This document shows positions 27,331 through 36,489 of a stretch of DNA of 64,000 nucleotides, one piece after another. The notes beneath the pieces are model-generated. The model saw only the letters and a program-made list of their open reading frames with translations, was not told the origin of the DNA and did no database searches. Positions within the stretch are counted from its first letter, which is position 1. Each line of letters starts with the position of its first letter. The DNA comes from Shewanella sediminis HAW-EB3 (GTDB lineage Bacteria > Pseudomonadota > Gammaproteobacteria > Enterobacterales > Shewanellaceae): NCBI RefSeq assembly GCF_000018025.1, contig NC_009831.1, positions 124,001 to 188,000 on the forward strand, given 5' to 3'. Made by a program: the position numbers and the translations under genes.

Positions 27331-28086
27331 ATGAATAATAAACAGTTGAAATCTTGGTTGATCTGTATCGATGATACGGATGATATTGGAACTAAAGGTA
27401 CGGGAGAGATAGCCCAAGAGATTGCCGAGATTCTGTCCGGTGATGAACATGAAAGCTGCTCGTTTATCACTCGTCATCAACTCTATGTACATCCGGATAT
27501 TCCGTACACCTCCCATAATAGCGCGATGTGTTTTTATTTAGAGACTAATAAGTCTCTCGCGATGATCGAGCAGTTGGCTATCGCACACCTGTTAGAAGAG
27601 AGTGCGCCAGCATCCGATCCAGGTTTGGCTATCTTGGCATGTGATTCAGGGTTCGACAGAGAGGCACTGATTCATTTTGGTTTAGAGGCAAAAGGCCAAG
27701 TTAAGACTAAGCAAGATGCTTATGATCTGGCTATGAGATTAGGTGTCAGTTTAAGTGAGCATGGTGGCACCGGACAGGGCGTTATTGGGGCGTTGGCCGG
27801 TATCGGATTAAGGCTATATGGTCAGGACGGTCGAGTGAAGGGGCAGATTGACCTGGGTCAGGAGCTTTATGAAGAGGGGGTAGAGCTCACCGTGGAAGAG
27901 GTATTGACGCGCAGCGGGCTGGATATCGTCGTTGATTTAAGTGGTCAGCAACTGAAGAGTACTGAAGTTATTCATTTAACTAAGAAGGTCAAAGCTGTGT
28001 ATTGCCAACATCAATTTGCTCTTTTGGTATATCGTCACGAGGGTCGCTGGTGTAACGCATTAAAGCGACAGTTAAAGGAGTACTGA
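27331..28086 (+). CDS. TiaS kinase-like domain protein of unknown function
   Basis: The 251-residue protein matches the TCKD (kinase-like) domain of archaeal TiaS, the enzyme that joins agmatine to cytidine-34 of tRNA-Ile2. Visible are ICIDDTDDIGTKGTGEIA at the N terminus (TiaS: GIDDTDS...), ITRHQLYVHPDIPYTSHNSAM and GTGQGVIGALAGIGLRL. The OB-fold and zinc ribbon that let TiaS hold tRNA are missing, so tRNA is probably not the substrate. Bacteria use TilS for this tRNA step instead. Its start directly abuts the stop of the S-component gene. It may use ATP to activate, phosphorylate or ligate the imported compound. Confidence 0.7.
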   Translation: MNNKQLKSWLICIDDTDDIGTKGTGEIAQEIAEILSGDEHESCSFITRHQLYVHPDIPYTSHNSAMCFYLETNKSLAMIEQLAIAHLLEESAPASDPGLAILACDSGFDREALIHFGLEAKGQVKTKQDAYDLAMRLGVSLSEHGGTGQGVIGALAGIGLRLYGQDGRVKGQIDLGQELYEEGVELTVEEVLTRSGLDIVVDLSGQQLKSTEVIHLTKKVKAVYCQHQFALLVYRHEGRWCNALKRQLKEY

Positions 28087-28088
28087 TT

Positions 28089-28310
28089 GTGATGATGCAG
28101 TTGAAACCTTGGTATCAGTTAGAGGGAAAAGTCTTTCGCTTCAGATTTGGCACTGAAAATAGTGAAGCATCCAGAGAGGCTGCTCAGACCTGTAAGCAAT
28201 TCAGCCCCGATGATGAGGATGAGCAGATCGATGACACGCTTGTCTCTTGTTACAACTGCATGAATCGACGCTGGCTTATCGATGGCGTCGAATGTATCCA
28301 ATTTAAGTAA
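28089..28310 (+). CDS. Small cysteine-containing protein of the ECF cluster
   Basis: The 73-residue acidic protein is encoded two bases after the TiaS-like gene; the GTG at 28089 or the ATG at 28092 follows AAAGGAG. It has four cysteines, one near the middle (QTCKQF), CYNC, and one near the C terminus (VECIQFK), plus a DDEDEQIDD run. The Cys pattern could hold a metal or disulfides. I recognise no family. Tight linkage suggests it works with the TiaS-like protein, possibly as a subunit or metal carrier. Confidence 0.6.
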   Translation: MMMQLKPWYQLEGKVFRFRFGTENSEASREAAQTCKQFSPDDEDEQIDDTLVSCYNCMNRRWLIDGVECIQFK

Positions 28311-28570
28311 ATATTTGTTACAGGAATAAGGTCTTTACCATCTGATAAATAAGCATTAACTTAAGTTAACATGTGTTCTTGGTCAATATTTAGATAGATT
28401 GAGATTGAGATGCAGATCTTTGCTGTGGTTATTTAGTTTTTCAAGGCTTAGAATACCTCTCCACAACGTCCTTGTTTTAACGCAAAAAATTGTGGTAAAG
28501 ATAAGACGTACTAGCATATTTCAATAAATATGTTCATTTGCTGTTAGTCATCCTGGGGGGGCTTGGATTC

Positions 28571-29749
28571 ATGGCGGATTCGGTGGAATCTAAAGCACTT
28601 GTTAAATTTCCAGTGTCTAAATTGACAGTTGGTATGTTTGTTACCGCAATTGATAGACAAGGCTTGGTAAAAATTTCCAACGCCGGGCAGATCCGTCATC
28701 GCGATGCGATTGCTAAATTGGTTAAGAATGGGATTAAGCATGTGTGGGTCGATGCTGAGCGATCTGCGGAACATTGTGGATTAAAACGTGCACCATCACC
28801 TAAACCCGTTGGTAAGAAGCCCCAACAATCTCGGGAAAAATCACAAAAACAAGCCAAAAAACTGATTGTCGAGGCTAAAGATCTCGTTAAAAAAGTCCTA
28901 TCAGAAACCTTCGAGGGAAAGGCGATAGAGGTTGCACCTTTTGGAGCCCTTGCAGACAATATGATTGAGTCTGCCTTGCTCGATGCGGATGCCTTGAAAT
29001 GTGTATCGGCATTGAGAACGAAAGATGCCTATCTTCTTGAACACTCTATCAATGTTGCTTTTTTGCTGGTTACCTTCGGAAAATACCTCAAGTTAGAAAA
29101 AGATACGCTGAGGCAGATGGCGATTGGCGGCATGCTACATGATATTGGCAAAATTAAAGTTGACGACAAGGTGCTAAATAAGCCGGGAAGACTCACACCC
29201 GAAGAGTTTGAGCATATCAAGCTGCATCAGGTTTTTGCCATCGATATCATGAAAGAGACAAAAGGCCTTTCGAGCATCAGTAAAGATGTTTGTCTGATGC
29301 ATCATGAGAAGCTGGATGGTAATGGTTATCCGAAGGGGTTGAAGGGAGATGAGTTGCCGCTTCATGGGCGCATGAGTTGTATTGTCGATATCTTCGATGC
29401 CCTTACCGCAACCCGTTGTTACAAAGAGGCCATGAGTCCGGCCGCTGCCTTTAAAGTACTTCTGAGTCTGACGCCATCTCATCTGGATCGAGCCTTGGTT
29501 TATGAGTTTATTCGTTGTGTTGGAGTCTACCCGGTAGGCTCATTAGTTGAGTTATCCGATGGCCGGATTGGTATCGTTTGGCAAGCGAGTAACCGAGACG
29601 CCCTGCATCCGATACTCAAATGTTTCTACTCAATAAAGCATAAGCGTTACACCGAAGTCGCTATGGTCGATCTGCTTAAATCGGATCTGCATATTGAGCG
29701 TGGTGTCTCACCAAGTAGCTTGGATGTCGATCCATCTCCCTTCTATTGA
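28571..29749 (+). CDS. HD-GYP domain cyclic-di-GMP phosphodiesterase
   Basis: After an N-terminal DUF3391-like region (LTVGMFVTAIDRQG), an Arg/Lys-rich linker near residues 80-120 leads to the HD-GYP domain. It shows HSINVAFLL, MLHDIGKIKVDDKVLNKPG (HD), HQVFAIDIM, MHHEKLDGNGYPKG (the GYP signature) and VDIFDALTATRCY. All residues expected for an active di-iron phosphodiesterase that cuts c-di-GMP are present. The frame opens at 28538 with a TTG, but the ATG at 28571, nine bases after a G-rich ribosome site, is preferred. It would lower c-di-GMP and favour motility over biofilm. Confidence 0.9.
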   Translation: MADSVESKALVKFPVSKLTVGMFVTAIDRQGLVKISNAGQIRHRDAIAKLVKNGIKHVWVDAERSAEHCGLKRAPSPKPVGKKPQQSREKSQKQAKKLIVEAKDLVKKVLSETFEGKAIEVAPFGALADNMIESALLDADALKCVSALRTKDAYLLEHSINVAFLLVTFGKYLKLEKDTLRQMAIGGMLHDIGKIKVDDKVLNKPGRLTPEEFEHIKLHQVFAIDIMKETKGLSSISKDVCLMHHEKLDGNGYPKGLKGDELPLHGRMSCIVDIFDALTATRCYKEAMSPAAAFKVLLSLTPSHLDRALVYEFIRCVGVYPVGSLVELSDGRIGIVWQASNRDALHPILKCFYSIKHKRYTEVAMVDLLKSDLHIERGVSPSSLDVDPSPFY

Positions 29750-29877
29750 TTCTATAACCCATTGGCATGTTTTACTGCTTGAGCAAATGATACCCACCTC
29801 ATGACATTTTGTTACTTTTGATATATAACCGGATGACCCTATTTGGGGCTGGATTGATATAATTACTTTCTATATTT

Positions 29878-30564
29878 TTGAAGAGTAATTTTCCTGTGCA
29901 TAGAGTACTCCCCATTATTGTTATTTTTATCTCACTGGCGTTATTAGTCCCGGGCGTAACTCAGCCTATTTTGAGTCTCAGCGGAACAATAGACAAATCT
30001 GAATTGACCTTGGCTGGGGTGGACCATCTGGCAAACAGCTTTAGTGATGACTCTGCAGGCAGTGGAAGTGCCAGAGGGATGATTTCGATGATAACGGGCA
30101 TGCTGGGACTCAATGAGATCGAAGGCGAAGTCGAAGTTTTTCAGAAGACGCGGAGTATTTTGGGGACCATAGAAGAGCTATTCCAATCGGGTAATGCCCC
30201 GGTTTCTGCTCTGGTGATGCTGTTTAGTATTGTTATTCCGGCGCTGAAATTAAGTGTGATGTTGTTTCTGCAATTTTCTGTTCCGGAAAAAGTTGAGCGA
30301 CATTTAAATCGATTTATCGCCTTAATCAGCAAGTGGTCGATGGCCGATGTTTTTGTCGTGGCGCTTATGGTGAGTTTTATGGCCGGAAATGCATCGGCTG
30401 GCATGGGAGAGTTATTGAGAACAACCGCGAAATTTGAGGTTGGCTTCTACTATTTTACAGCCTATTGCATCTTCTCTATCTTGAGTACCTATCTGGTAAC
30501 ACGGCGTCGGCGTGCAAACACTACGGGCGTAGAGAGGGAAGCTGTGCTTACTTCACCTCAATAG
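29878..30564 (+). CDS. PqiA-family membrane protein
   Basis: The 228-residue protein has about four membrane segments and the paraquat-inducible protein A signature in the second half: VIPALKLSVMLFLQF, followed by ISKWSMADVFVVALMVSFMA. The periplasmic loop after the first segment is long and acidic (about residues 40-90). The two zinc-ribbon CxxC pairs of E. coli PqiA are absent, so this is a short, single-repeat form. PqiA proteins act with MCE-type lipid transporters, but no MCE gene is near. The start is TTG at 29878 or GTG at 29896, the latter after AAGAG. Confidence 0.78.
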   Translation: MKSNFPVHRVLPIIVIFISLALLVPGVTQPILSLSGTIDKSELTLAGVDHLANSFSDDSAGSGSARGMISMITGMLGLNEIEGEVEVFQKTRSILGTIEELFQSGNAPVSALVMLFSIVIPALKLSVMLFLQFSVPEKVERHLNRFIALISKWSMADVFVVALMVSFMAGNASAGMGELLRTTAKFEVGFYYFTAYCIFSILSTYLVTRRRRANTTGVEREAVLTSPQ

Positions 30565-30594
30565 CTGTCGTATCTAGTTTCCAGCCGTATAAGG

Positions 30595-33500
30595 CTAGCG
30601 ACAGGCGCTGGAGATCACGTCTGTGATCTCTTTCTCTATCTGGGGTAGCAGATCTTCTATCGAGTCGAGTCGTTCGGTGATGCTCACTCTGGCCTGTTGA
30701 TTATCAGGCTCTTTAGCGATGGCTTCGATAGTTTCACAGTGATCGCCTATTGAGAGTAAGCCGATCGTTTTAGCGGACGATTTGAGTTTATGGGCTAATT
30801 CTCCGATAGCGCTAATATTAAAATTGCGCTCCTTAACCATAGACTTCATCTGTGGCAGGATGATCTCCATAAAATCTGACAATGCGGCGATATAGTCTTC
30901 CCTGTCATCGGCAAAGACTAAGCTAATGACACCTTGGTCTAAGTAGCGTCTTTCAGTGTCAGTCTGTTCTTTATCTGCATCATTGCTGTTTTTGAAAGAT
31001 GAGGATAGCCATTTTTTTAGCATCTTGTTGAGTTTGACCAGTTCTACAGGTTTAGAGAGGTAATCATCCATTCCTGCTGCGATGCACTTCTCAGATTCGC
31101 CCACCAGGGCATTGGCTGTGATCGCGATAATCGGCACCTTGATGCCACTCTTCTTTTGCATACTTCGGAGGACTCTGGTCAGCTCGTAACCATCTCTTCT
31201 GGGCATATGACAATCGGTTAATACCATAGCGAATTTGTAGGTCGGGTAAAGCTCCTCAGCATGAACTCCATCGTCAGCCACGATACAGGAGTAACCGAGT
31301 TTGCTCAGCTGGCGCTTAATCACCTCTTGATTAGTCTGATTGTCTTCGGCGACGAGGATTAAGCGTCCCGCTTTCTCGGCATCGGTAATCGACAGAGGAG
31401 TATGTGATAGAGTATCGGCTTCATGAGCGGAGGAGTCTAACGGACTCTCTCTACCCAGGGCAACATGTAGACCATAGAAGAGAGTGCTTATCTTTAGAGG
31501 TGATGCGGCAATCGAGAAGGTATTATCATCAATTATTCCATCCCCCCTGGATGTTGGTTTTAGTACGAGAAAGCGTATGTTCTTACGCTCTGCATCGGTA
31601 AGGTTCTGCTCCACTTGTTGCCGGGATTGTTCTAGCTGATCGGTGGCTATGACGACTTGTGCCCAAGTTTCTACATTATCTCTGAGGTGATCAGAGGTGT
31701 TCATATAAGGCATAGAGACAAGGTTGACCTCTCTTGAACTTAGGTACTCCTTAACTCTTACCGATAGCGGTTCGGAATGAATATCATCGATGACTATAAC
31801 TTTTGGATAATCATGAGTTAATGGTGATGGCCGCTCTATATATGGAAACGATAGGTTTACCTTGAAAATAGAGCCTTTACCCACAGTGCTGGAGACATCA
31901 ATTTTACCCCCCATCAAGTTAACCAGGTTCTGGCAAATGGCGAGCCCCAGTCCCGTACCGCCGAATTGCCTTGTTGTAGATGATTCGGCCTGAGTGAATG
32001 GCTGGAAAAGTCTCTCCAGTTGTTTGGCTTCAATGCCTATGCCGTTATCTTGGATCTCAATAGTTAAGAAGACGAGTTGATTGCTCAATTCCTTTTTTTT
32101 GAGAGTAATACGAACCTCTCCTCTGCTATCCTGAACGGCTGAAAACTTAACCGCATTTCCAACTAAGTTAAATAACACCTGTCTAATTCGCACCGGATCA
32201 CCCTGGATATGATGAGGAATATTGGGGTCTGTATAGAGTTCCAGAGTTACCCTTTTTTCATCGGCGTTGGGCGTTATTGTGTCGATGACACTTTCGAGTA
32301 GTTCGCTAATGGAAAAGTTGAGACTTTCAAGTTCTAATTTCCCAGCCTCTATCTTAGAGAAGTCCAGAATATCGTTAATAATGTTGAGCAGTGAAAAAGA
32401 GGAGTCGCGAATGGTATTGGTCATGCTGCGCTGATCTCGGTTCAGACTCGATGTGAGCAGCAGATCTATCATTCCTATGATGCCGTTCATCGGAGTTCTG
32501 ATCTCATGTGACATGGTGGCAAGAAAGCTAGCTTTTGCCTTGGATGCCGCCTCTGCATTATCTTTTGCCATGACGAGCTCTTGTTCTGCGGCATTGCGGG
32601 CAATCATATTAGTTTTAAACACTTCCACCGCCTGGGCCATATTACCGACTTCATCTTGTCGATCCCGATAGACGACATCGACTTCGGTATCGCCATCGGC
32701 AAGCTGTTTCATCGTGCTACTGAGTTTAGTGATGGGACGGGTGATGATCCGGTAGGAGAAATAGATAATACTGATACAAAGAGACAGCACCAGAAATAGT
32801 GAGACGATAAGAACATATTGATTTGAGATGGTCATTTGCCTCAACCCCAATAGCTCCAGATTGGTATTTCTCTCAGCATCTATGGATACATCATCTAATA
32901 AACGCTCTAATCGGGCGAAGGTCTGATGTTCCAGCTCATCGATAGCCGTTATTGCTTCGAGCTTATTCGATGAGTTATAGCGTTGAAACACTTCAAAGCC
33001 GCCATCTCTAAGCACTTTATACAGGGCTTCTACCTCGGCCAAGAGGGCGATCTCTTCGGGTTTTTGCTCGAGGGGTTGTAGTTTAGTCAAATACTCCTCA
33101 AAATCTTGAGCGTTCTCAATGAAAGCGTTTTTGGCTTCATATATGCCTGAAATATACTCAGTTAAATTCGCCGTCATATCTCCGGCTTCATCGACTAATT
33201 CTAAGTAGTAGCGCACGCCGGGTAGATCATCATGGATCACCTCATTGAGATCGGGTTGTGATCCGACATCTTTAATTTCACTCTCCTTGAGTGAATCTAA
33301 TAGCACTTCCAGTTTATGGCCGGTAACGTTAGTAAGTCCATCGACTCTTTGCTTTGCCCAAGCTTCGTTATTTGGGTTATAACGGTTAAACACGTTAGCT
33401 CTCGCGGAGGTGTGAAAGTCGTTAAACAACTCTTCGATCTCATCTATACGGCGGTCATGTGCTTTAAGGGCACTTTTTAAGGTGGCAAGATATTGTAAAA

Positions 33501-33819
33501 ACGTTATTTGGTTCTGGTCGAAATCATCTCTCTCATCAACTTCTCCCAATACGTACTCCAGGATGTTGGAATTCATATCTCCTATTTCGTCTAGCATATT
33601 AATTGCTGCGATAGCTTTGGGGATCTCGTGTGTACTGACCTCAGTCGTATCCTCTTTCACTCGTGTATTCATGATGAAATTTGATGCCGATAGCATGAGC
33701 ACGAGAAGACTGATCCCAGCCATAGAGAGGATAACTTTACTGCCGATAGATGTGAGAGAAAGCCATTGAGTTAAAAGCCGAAAGGGCATAATAAAAAACC
33801 GATTTTTCAATTTATACAC
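30595..33819 (-). CDS. Hybrid sensor histidine kinase with receiver and Hpt domains
   Basis: The 1074-residue protein has, in order: a membrane segment (about 28-48), a helical periplasmic part (about 50-335), a second membrane segment, HAMP (TRPITKLSSTMKQLADGD), and HisKA with SFLATMSHEIRTPMNG (phospho-His near residue 440). The ATPase domain follows (NLVGNAVKF, DNGIGI, GGTGLGLAI), then a degenerate receiver-like stretch (VIVIDDIHSEPL), a true receiver (LILVAEDNQTNQEVI..VLTDCHMPRRDG) and a C-terminal Hpt (LAHKLKSSAKTIG). This is a four-step phosphorelay. The start is GTG 33819 or ATG 33789; neither has a clear ribosome site. The output regulator is not adjacent. Confidence 0.92.
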   Translation of the reverse strand: MYKLKNRFFIMPFRLLTQWLSLTSIGSKVILSMAGISLLVLMLSASNFIMNTRVKEDTTEVSTHEIPKAIAAINMLDEIGDMNSNILEYVLGEVDERDDFDQNQITFLQYLATLKSALKAHDRRIDEIEELFNDFHTSARANVFNRYNPNNEAWAKQRVDGLTNVTGHKLEVLLDSLKESEIKDVGSQPDLNEVIHDDLPGVRYYLELVDEAGDMTANLTEYISGIYEAKNAFIENAQDFEEYLTKLQPLEQKPEEIALLAEVEALYKVLRDGGFEVFQRYNSSNKLEAITAIDELEHQTFARLERLLDDVSIDAERNTNLELLGLRQMTISNQYVLIVSLFLVLSLCISIIYFSYRIITRPITKLSSTMKQLADGDTEVDVVYRDRQDEVGNMAQAVEVFKTNMIARNAAEQELVMAKDNAEAASKAKASFLATMSHEIRTPMNGIIGMIDLLLTSSLNRDQRSMTNTIRDSSFSLLNIINDILDFSKIEAGKLELESLNFSISELLESVIDTITPNADEKRVTLELYTDPNIPHHIQGDPVRIRQVLFNLVGNAVKFSAVQDSRGEVRITLKKKELSNQLVFLTIEIQDNGIGIEAKQLERLFQPFTQAESSTTRQFGGTGLGLAICQNLVNLMGGKIDVSSTVGKGSIFKVNLSFPYIERPSPLTHDYPKVIVIDDIHSEPLSVRVKEYLSSREVNLVSMPYMNTSDHLRDNVETWAQVVIATDQLEQSRQQVEQNLTDAERKNIRFLVLKPTSRGDGIIDDNTFSIAASPLKISTLFYGLHVALGRESPLDSSAHEADTLSHTPLSITDAEKAGRLILVAEDNQTNQEVIKRQLSKLGYSCIVADDGVHAEELYPTYKFAMVLTDCHMPRRDGYELTRVLRSMQKKSGIKVPIIAITANALVGESEKCIAAGMDDYLSKPVELVKLNKMLKKWLSSSFKNSNDADKEQTDTERRYLDQGVISLVFADDREDYIAALSDFMEIILPQMKSMVKERNFNISAIGELAHKLKSSAKTIGLLSIGDHCETIEAIAKEPDNQQARVSITERLDSIEDLLPQIEKEITDVISSACR

Positions 33820-34115
33820 TTTAGTGTAGAACAGAGGGGTTATTTTGGAGAAAATGGACTCTATTAAGAGCTATTCGAAGTATCAGTTTTTGATGATGCC
33901 TTCTGCCGGTTTAGGCTGCTGAATAGCTTTGATATACGGCTTTTCTATGGGTATGATTTTAGTCAAATCCAGATCGATGTTTTTCTATCAAGCTCCCGTT
34001 TTATTGGGTATCTCTTCTTAGTTCACATTTCTATTCGTTTGCGGTAAACAGAATGAATTTTCTTAAGCTCGGATGGACTAATAAATTATATGTGTACCAT
34101 TAATATGAGTAAGTT

Positions 34116-34796
34116 ATGAAACGTCGTGATTTTTTAGCTGCAGGCACTCTGGCCATGGCTACCGCTATGGTATCTCCGCAACTTTTTGCTGCAACTGAAG
34201 ATAAACCTTTGCAGATTCTAGCCTTAGTATTCGATGACTATGAAACTCTGGATCTACATGGCCCGGTAGAGATGTTAGGGCATATGAAAAATGTCCAGAT
34301 TAAGCTTGTTGGGGATAAGAGTATTATCAGAAGTTATCAAGGGCCAAAAGTGGTGACCGATATCTCGATGGATAGCGTGACTCCTTGTGATCTTTTCATC
34401 GTTCCCGGAGGCTTAGGTACCCGTAAGCTCGTCGAAGATGAAGAGCTGATGGCTTGGCTCAGAAAACAGGTCAGTGTATCGGGTAAGGTGTTCTCTATCT
34501 GTACGGGGTCCGCACTGTTGGCTAAAGCGGGTATCTTAGATGGTGTTAATGCCACAACAAATAAGATGGCCTATCAGTGGGTGACGGGATTGGCCGGGCA
34601 AGTTAATTGGCAACCGAGCGCTCGTTGGGTTGACGATGGTAAGTTCCTGACATCATCCGGTGTATCGGCAGGGACTGATGCTGCACTCTTTTATGTCAGC
34701 CAGCTAAGGGGGGAAGTTGAAGCGAGAAGAATCGAGAGGCTTACCGAGTATCATTGGAATCATGATGCGAAAAATGACCCCTACGCCGTCTCTTAG
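34116..34796 (+). CDS. Exported DJ-1/PfpI-family protein
   Basis: The 226-residue protein begins MKRRDFLAAGTLAMATAM, a twin-arginine export signal (RRDFL), cleaved near FAATED. The body is a DJ-1/PfpI domain: ALVFDDYETLDLHGPVEMLG, DLFIVPGGLGTRKL and FSICTGSALLAKAG, where the Cys of SICTG is the nucleophile position of this family. It looks like the isonitrile hydratase/transcription-regulator-sensor branch without a DNA-binding domain. Tat export implies it folds in the cytoplasm first. Its substrate is unknown. A 49-residue membrane peptide gene follows 107 bases downstream. Confidence 0.85.
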   Translation: MKRRDFLAAGTLAMATAMVSPQLFAATEDKPLQILALVFDDYETLDLHGPVEMLGHMKNVQIKLVGDKSIIRSYQGPKVVTDISMDSVTPCDLFIVPGGLGTRKLVEDEELMAWLRKQVSVSGKVFSICTGSALLAKAGILDGVNATTNKMAYQWVTGLAGQVNWQPSARWVDDGKFLTSSGVSAGTDAALFYVSQLRGEVEARRIERLTEYHWNHDAKNDPYAVS

Positions 34797-34903
34797 TTGA
34801 TCTAGCTATTTGTTATTAAAAACGAATATTTTGGATCCCTTCTCTATTCGATAAATAATGACCACTTCTTTGGATTTATCTCTGACTATATTGAGGAGGC
34901 AAA

Positions 34904-35053
34904 ATGAAGCAGTGGTTAATTATCTTATGTTGTACCGTTTTTGTTGCCGCCTCTCTACTCACCAGCGGACTGACTCGCGCGCTTATCGACCTCGCAGCCT
35001 TTGCCTGTTTGCTTTGGATTGTCCTGGGAATGAAATCTGAGGGACTCACGTAG
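34904..35053 (+). CDS. 49-residue membrane peptide
   Basis: A perfect ribosome site GAGGAGG (34893-34899) lies four bases before the ATG. The predicted peptide has two hydrophobic segments: residues 4-20 (WLIILCCTVFVAASLLT) and about 27-43, joined by SGLTRALID, with a short basic-acidic tail GMKSEGLT. This is the design of a small bitopic or hairpin membrane protein. It is too short for most ORF callers. It lies after the DJ-1-like gene and may share its transcript. No family is recognised. Confidence 0.7.
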   Translation: MKQWLIILCCTVFVAASLLTSGLTRALIDLAAFACLLWIVLGMKSEGLT

Positions 35054-35313
35054 TGCGACTGATGTTTAAAACAAGGGGCAAAGCCCTTTATGCTGCACTG
35101 GATGCTTTCGATATACGACTGCATGGATGCAGAAGGTAGAGTAACGCAGGAGCTTGTTGCCGAGAATAACTATTAGCTTCAATCATCCTACTTGCCTACA
35201 GAGCTTTGAATTCTCGCTGAATGGTCAGGTACTTAATGCAATTGGTATAATACCTATCTCTTTAAATACTCTCACGATAAGCAAAACGGTTGAAGCTTAA
35301 GAGTTATGAATGC

Positions 35314-35344
35314 CTGACATGCTAAAACAGTTTTAGCATGTCAG
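35314..35344. repeat. Perfect 14-bp inverted repeat
   Basis: CTGACATGCTAAAA and TTTTAGCATGTCAG pair without mismatch around a three-base loop (CAG). No T-run follows on either strand, so it is not a simple terminator. It lies 27 bases past the stop of the YeiH-type gene, which reads toward it. The rest of the 317-bp spacer (35054-35370) shows no gene. Confidence 0.8.
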
Positions 35345-35370
35345 AAGAGAGGCTCCCCGTGCTAATCATT

Positions 35371-36315
35371 TTAGAGATAGAGAATGTAGAGTAACGAACT
35401 CGTTCCGATCGATAACCATAAAAGAACCCCTAAAAGCAGAGGCTTAGGGCCTGCCGCCCGCATTTTTCTCACAGTGATCCCCGCGCCTATCAGGAACAGG
35501 CAAAGCACCAGAACGCGCTTTGATAATTCAAACAGTACTTCATAGACAGCCTGTCCTTGAGGGAAGTAGTGAGCGATGGCAATTGCCAGACAATAGAAAC
35601 CGATGAAATAAGGGATGGTGATCCGTTTCTTGTCACCACCAAATGCCATGGCACTGAGTAGGGCTATCGGAATGATCCATAATGCACGAGCCAATTTAAT
35701 CGTTGTTGCCGTAGTCAATGCCTCTTCACCGTAAGCCGACGCTGCTCCCACCACCGAAGAGGTGTCATGAATCGCGATAGCGCTCCAGACGCCAAAGTCA
35801 TATTGGCTCATGGAAAAGAGATGACCCAGGGCAGGAAACAGAAAGAGTGCCACCGAGTTTAAAATAAATACGGTGGCGAGTGCGATGGCCGACTGTTCGC
35901 TCTTGGCGTTGATTGCTGGTGCGACGGCGGCGATAGCACTTCCCCCACAGATAGCCGTACCTGCAGAGATCAGGTGTCCTGTTTTGGTGTCGAACTTGAG
36001 TGCTTTTGTCAGTATAAAACCTAAGAGCAAGGTGAAGATGATAGAGCCGAGGATCAGAGGTAGGTTCTGCATACTCGCCGATATGGCGGTTTGTAGCTGA
36101 ATACCGAATCCCAGGCCGATAATTGAGTAAGAGAGGAGACGTTTAGTGCTCTTGCCCAGATCGATCTCATCGGGGATCAGGCCCAAGCTGGCTAAAGTGA
36201 AACCCAATACCAAGGCTATGGGTGATGAAATCACGGGAAGTAAACATAGGACAGCAATTAAGAAAAAGGGAAGGTGACGCTTTACTGTCTGAAAAGATAT
36301 GGTGCCGAGTTTCAT
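35371..36315 (-). CDS. YeiH-family putative transporter
   Basis: The 314-residue integral membrane protein has about nine to ten membrane segments and the UPF0324 (YeiH, putative sulfate exporter) pattern: [38 protein letters not shown] with the conserved ICGGSAIAA, and [23 protein letters not shown]. In E. coli the paralogue sits beside a LysR regulator; here it stands alone. The substrate is not proven in this family, so sulfonate/sulfate export is only a database label. It may contribute to sulfur anion balance in an organism that respires sulfur compounds. Confidence 0.9.
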   Translation of the reverse strand: MKLGTISFQTVKRHLPFFLIAVLCLLPVISSPIALVLGFTLASLGLIPDEIDLGKSTKRLLSYSIIGLGFGIQLQTAISASMQNLPLILGSIIFTLLLGFILTKALKFDTKTGHLISAGTAICGGSAIAAVAPAINAKSEQSAIALATVFILNSVALFLFPALGHLFSMSQYDFGVWSAIAIHDTSSVVGAASAYGEEALTTATTIKLARALWIIPIALLSAMAFGGDKKRITIPYFIGFYCLAIAIAHYFPQGQAVYEVLFELSKRVLVLCLFLIGAGITVRKMRAAGPKPLLLGVLLWLSIGTSSLLYILYL

Positions 36316-36445
36316 CGAAAATTATTGCTAATGAGTTAGCCGGTGATTATAGCCAGAGCAATGTTTTCAATAAATTCAATTTATTTTAGTTTCAGGTTAA
36401 AAAAAATTGACTCTTGTGAGTGTGAGTATCACTCAGTATTCAGCC

Positions 36446-36476
36446 CTCTAAGCCTGAACGCGAGCCAGGCTTAGAG
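36446..36476 (-). other. 3' stem-loop after gor
   Basis: CTCTAAGCCTG (36446-36456) pairs perfectly with CAGGCTTAGAG (36466-36476) just 13 bases beyond the gor stop. There is no T-run downstream on the minus strand. It may protect the mRNA end or act as a Rho-assisted stop. Confidence 0.55.
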
Positions 36477-36489
36477 GAGATATGAGGCA

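Noticed and set aside
35054..35370. Short protein gene in the spacer after the membrane peptide
   Set aside because: No frame with a ribosome site longer than a few codons was found; the main feature is the perfect inverted repeat.
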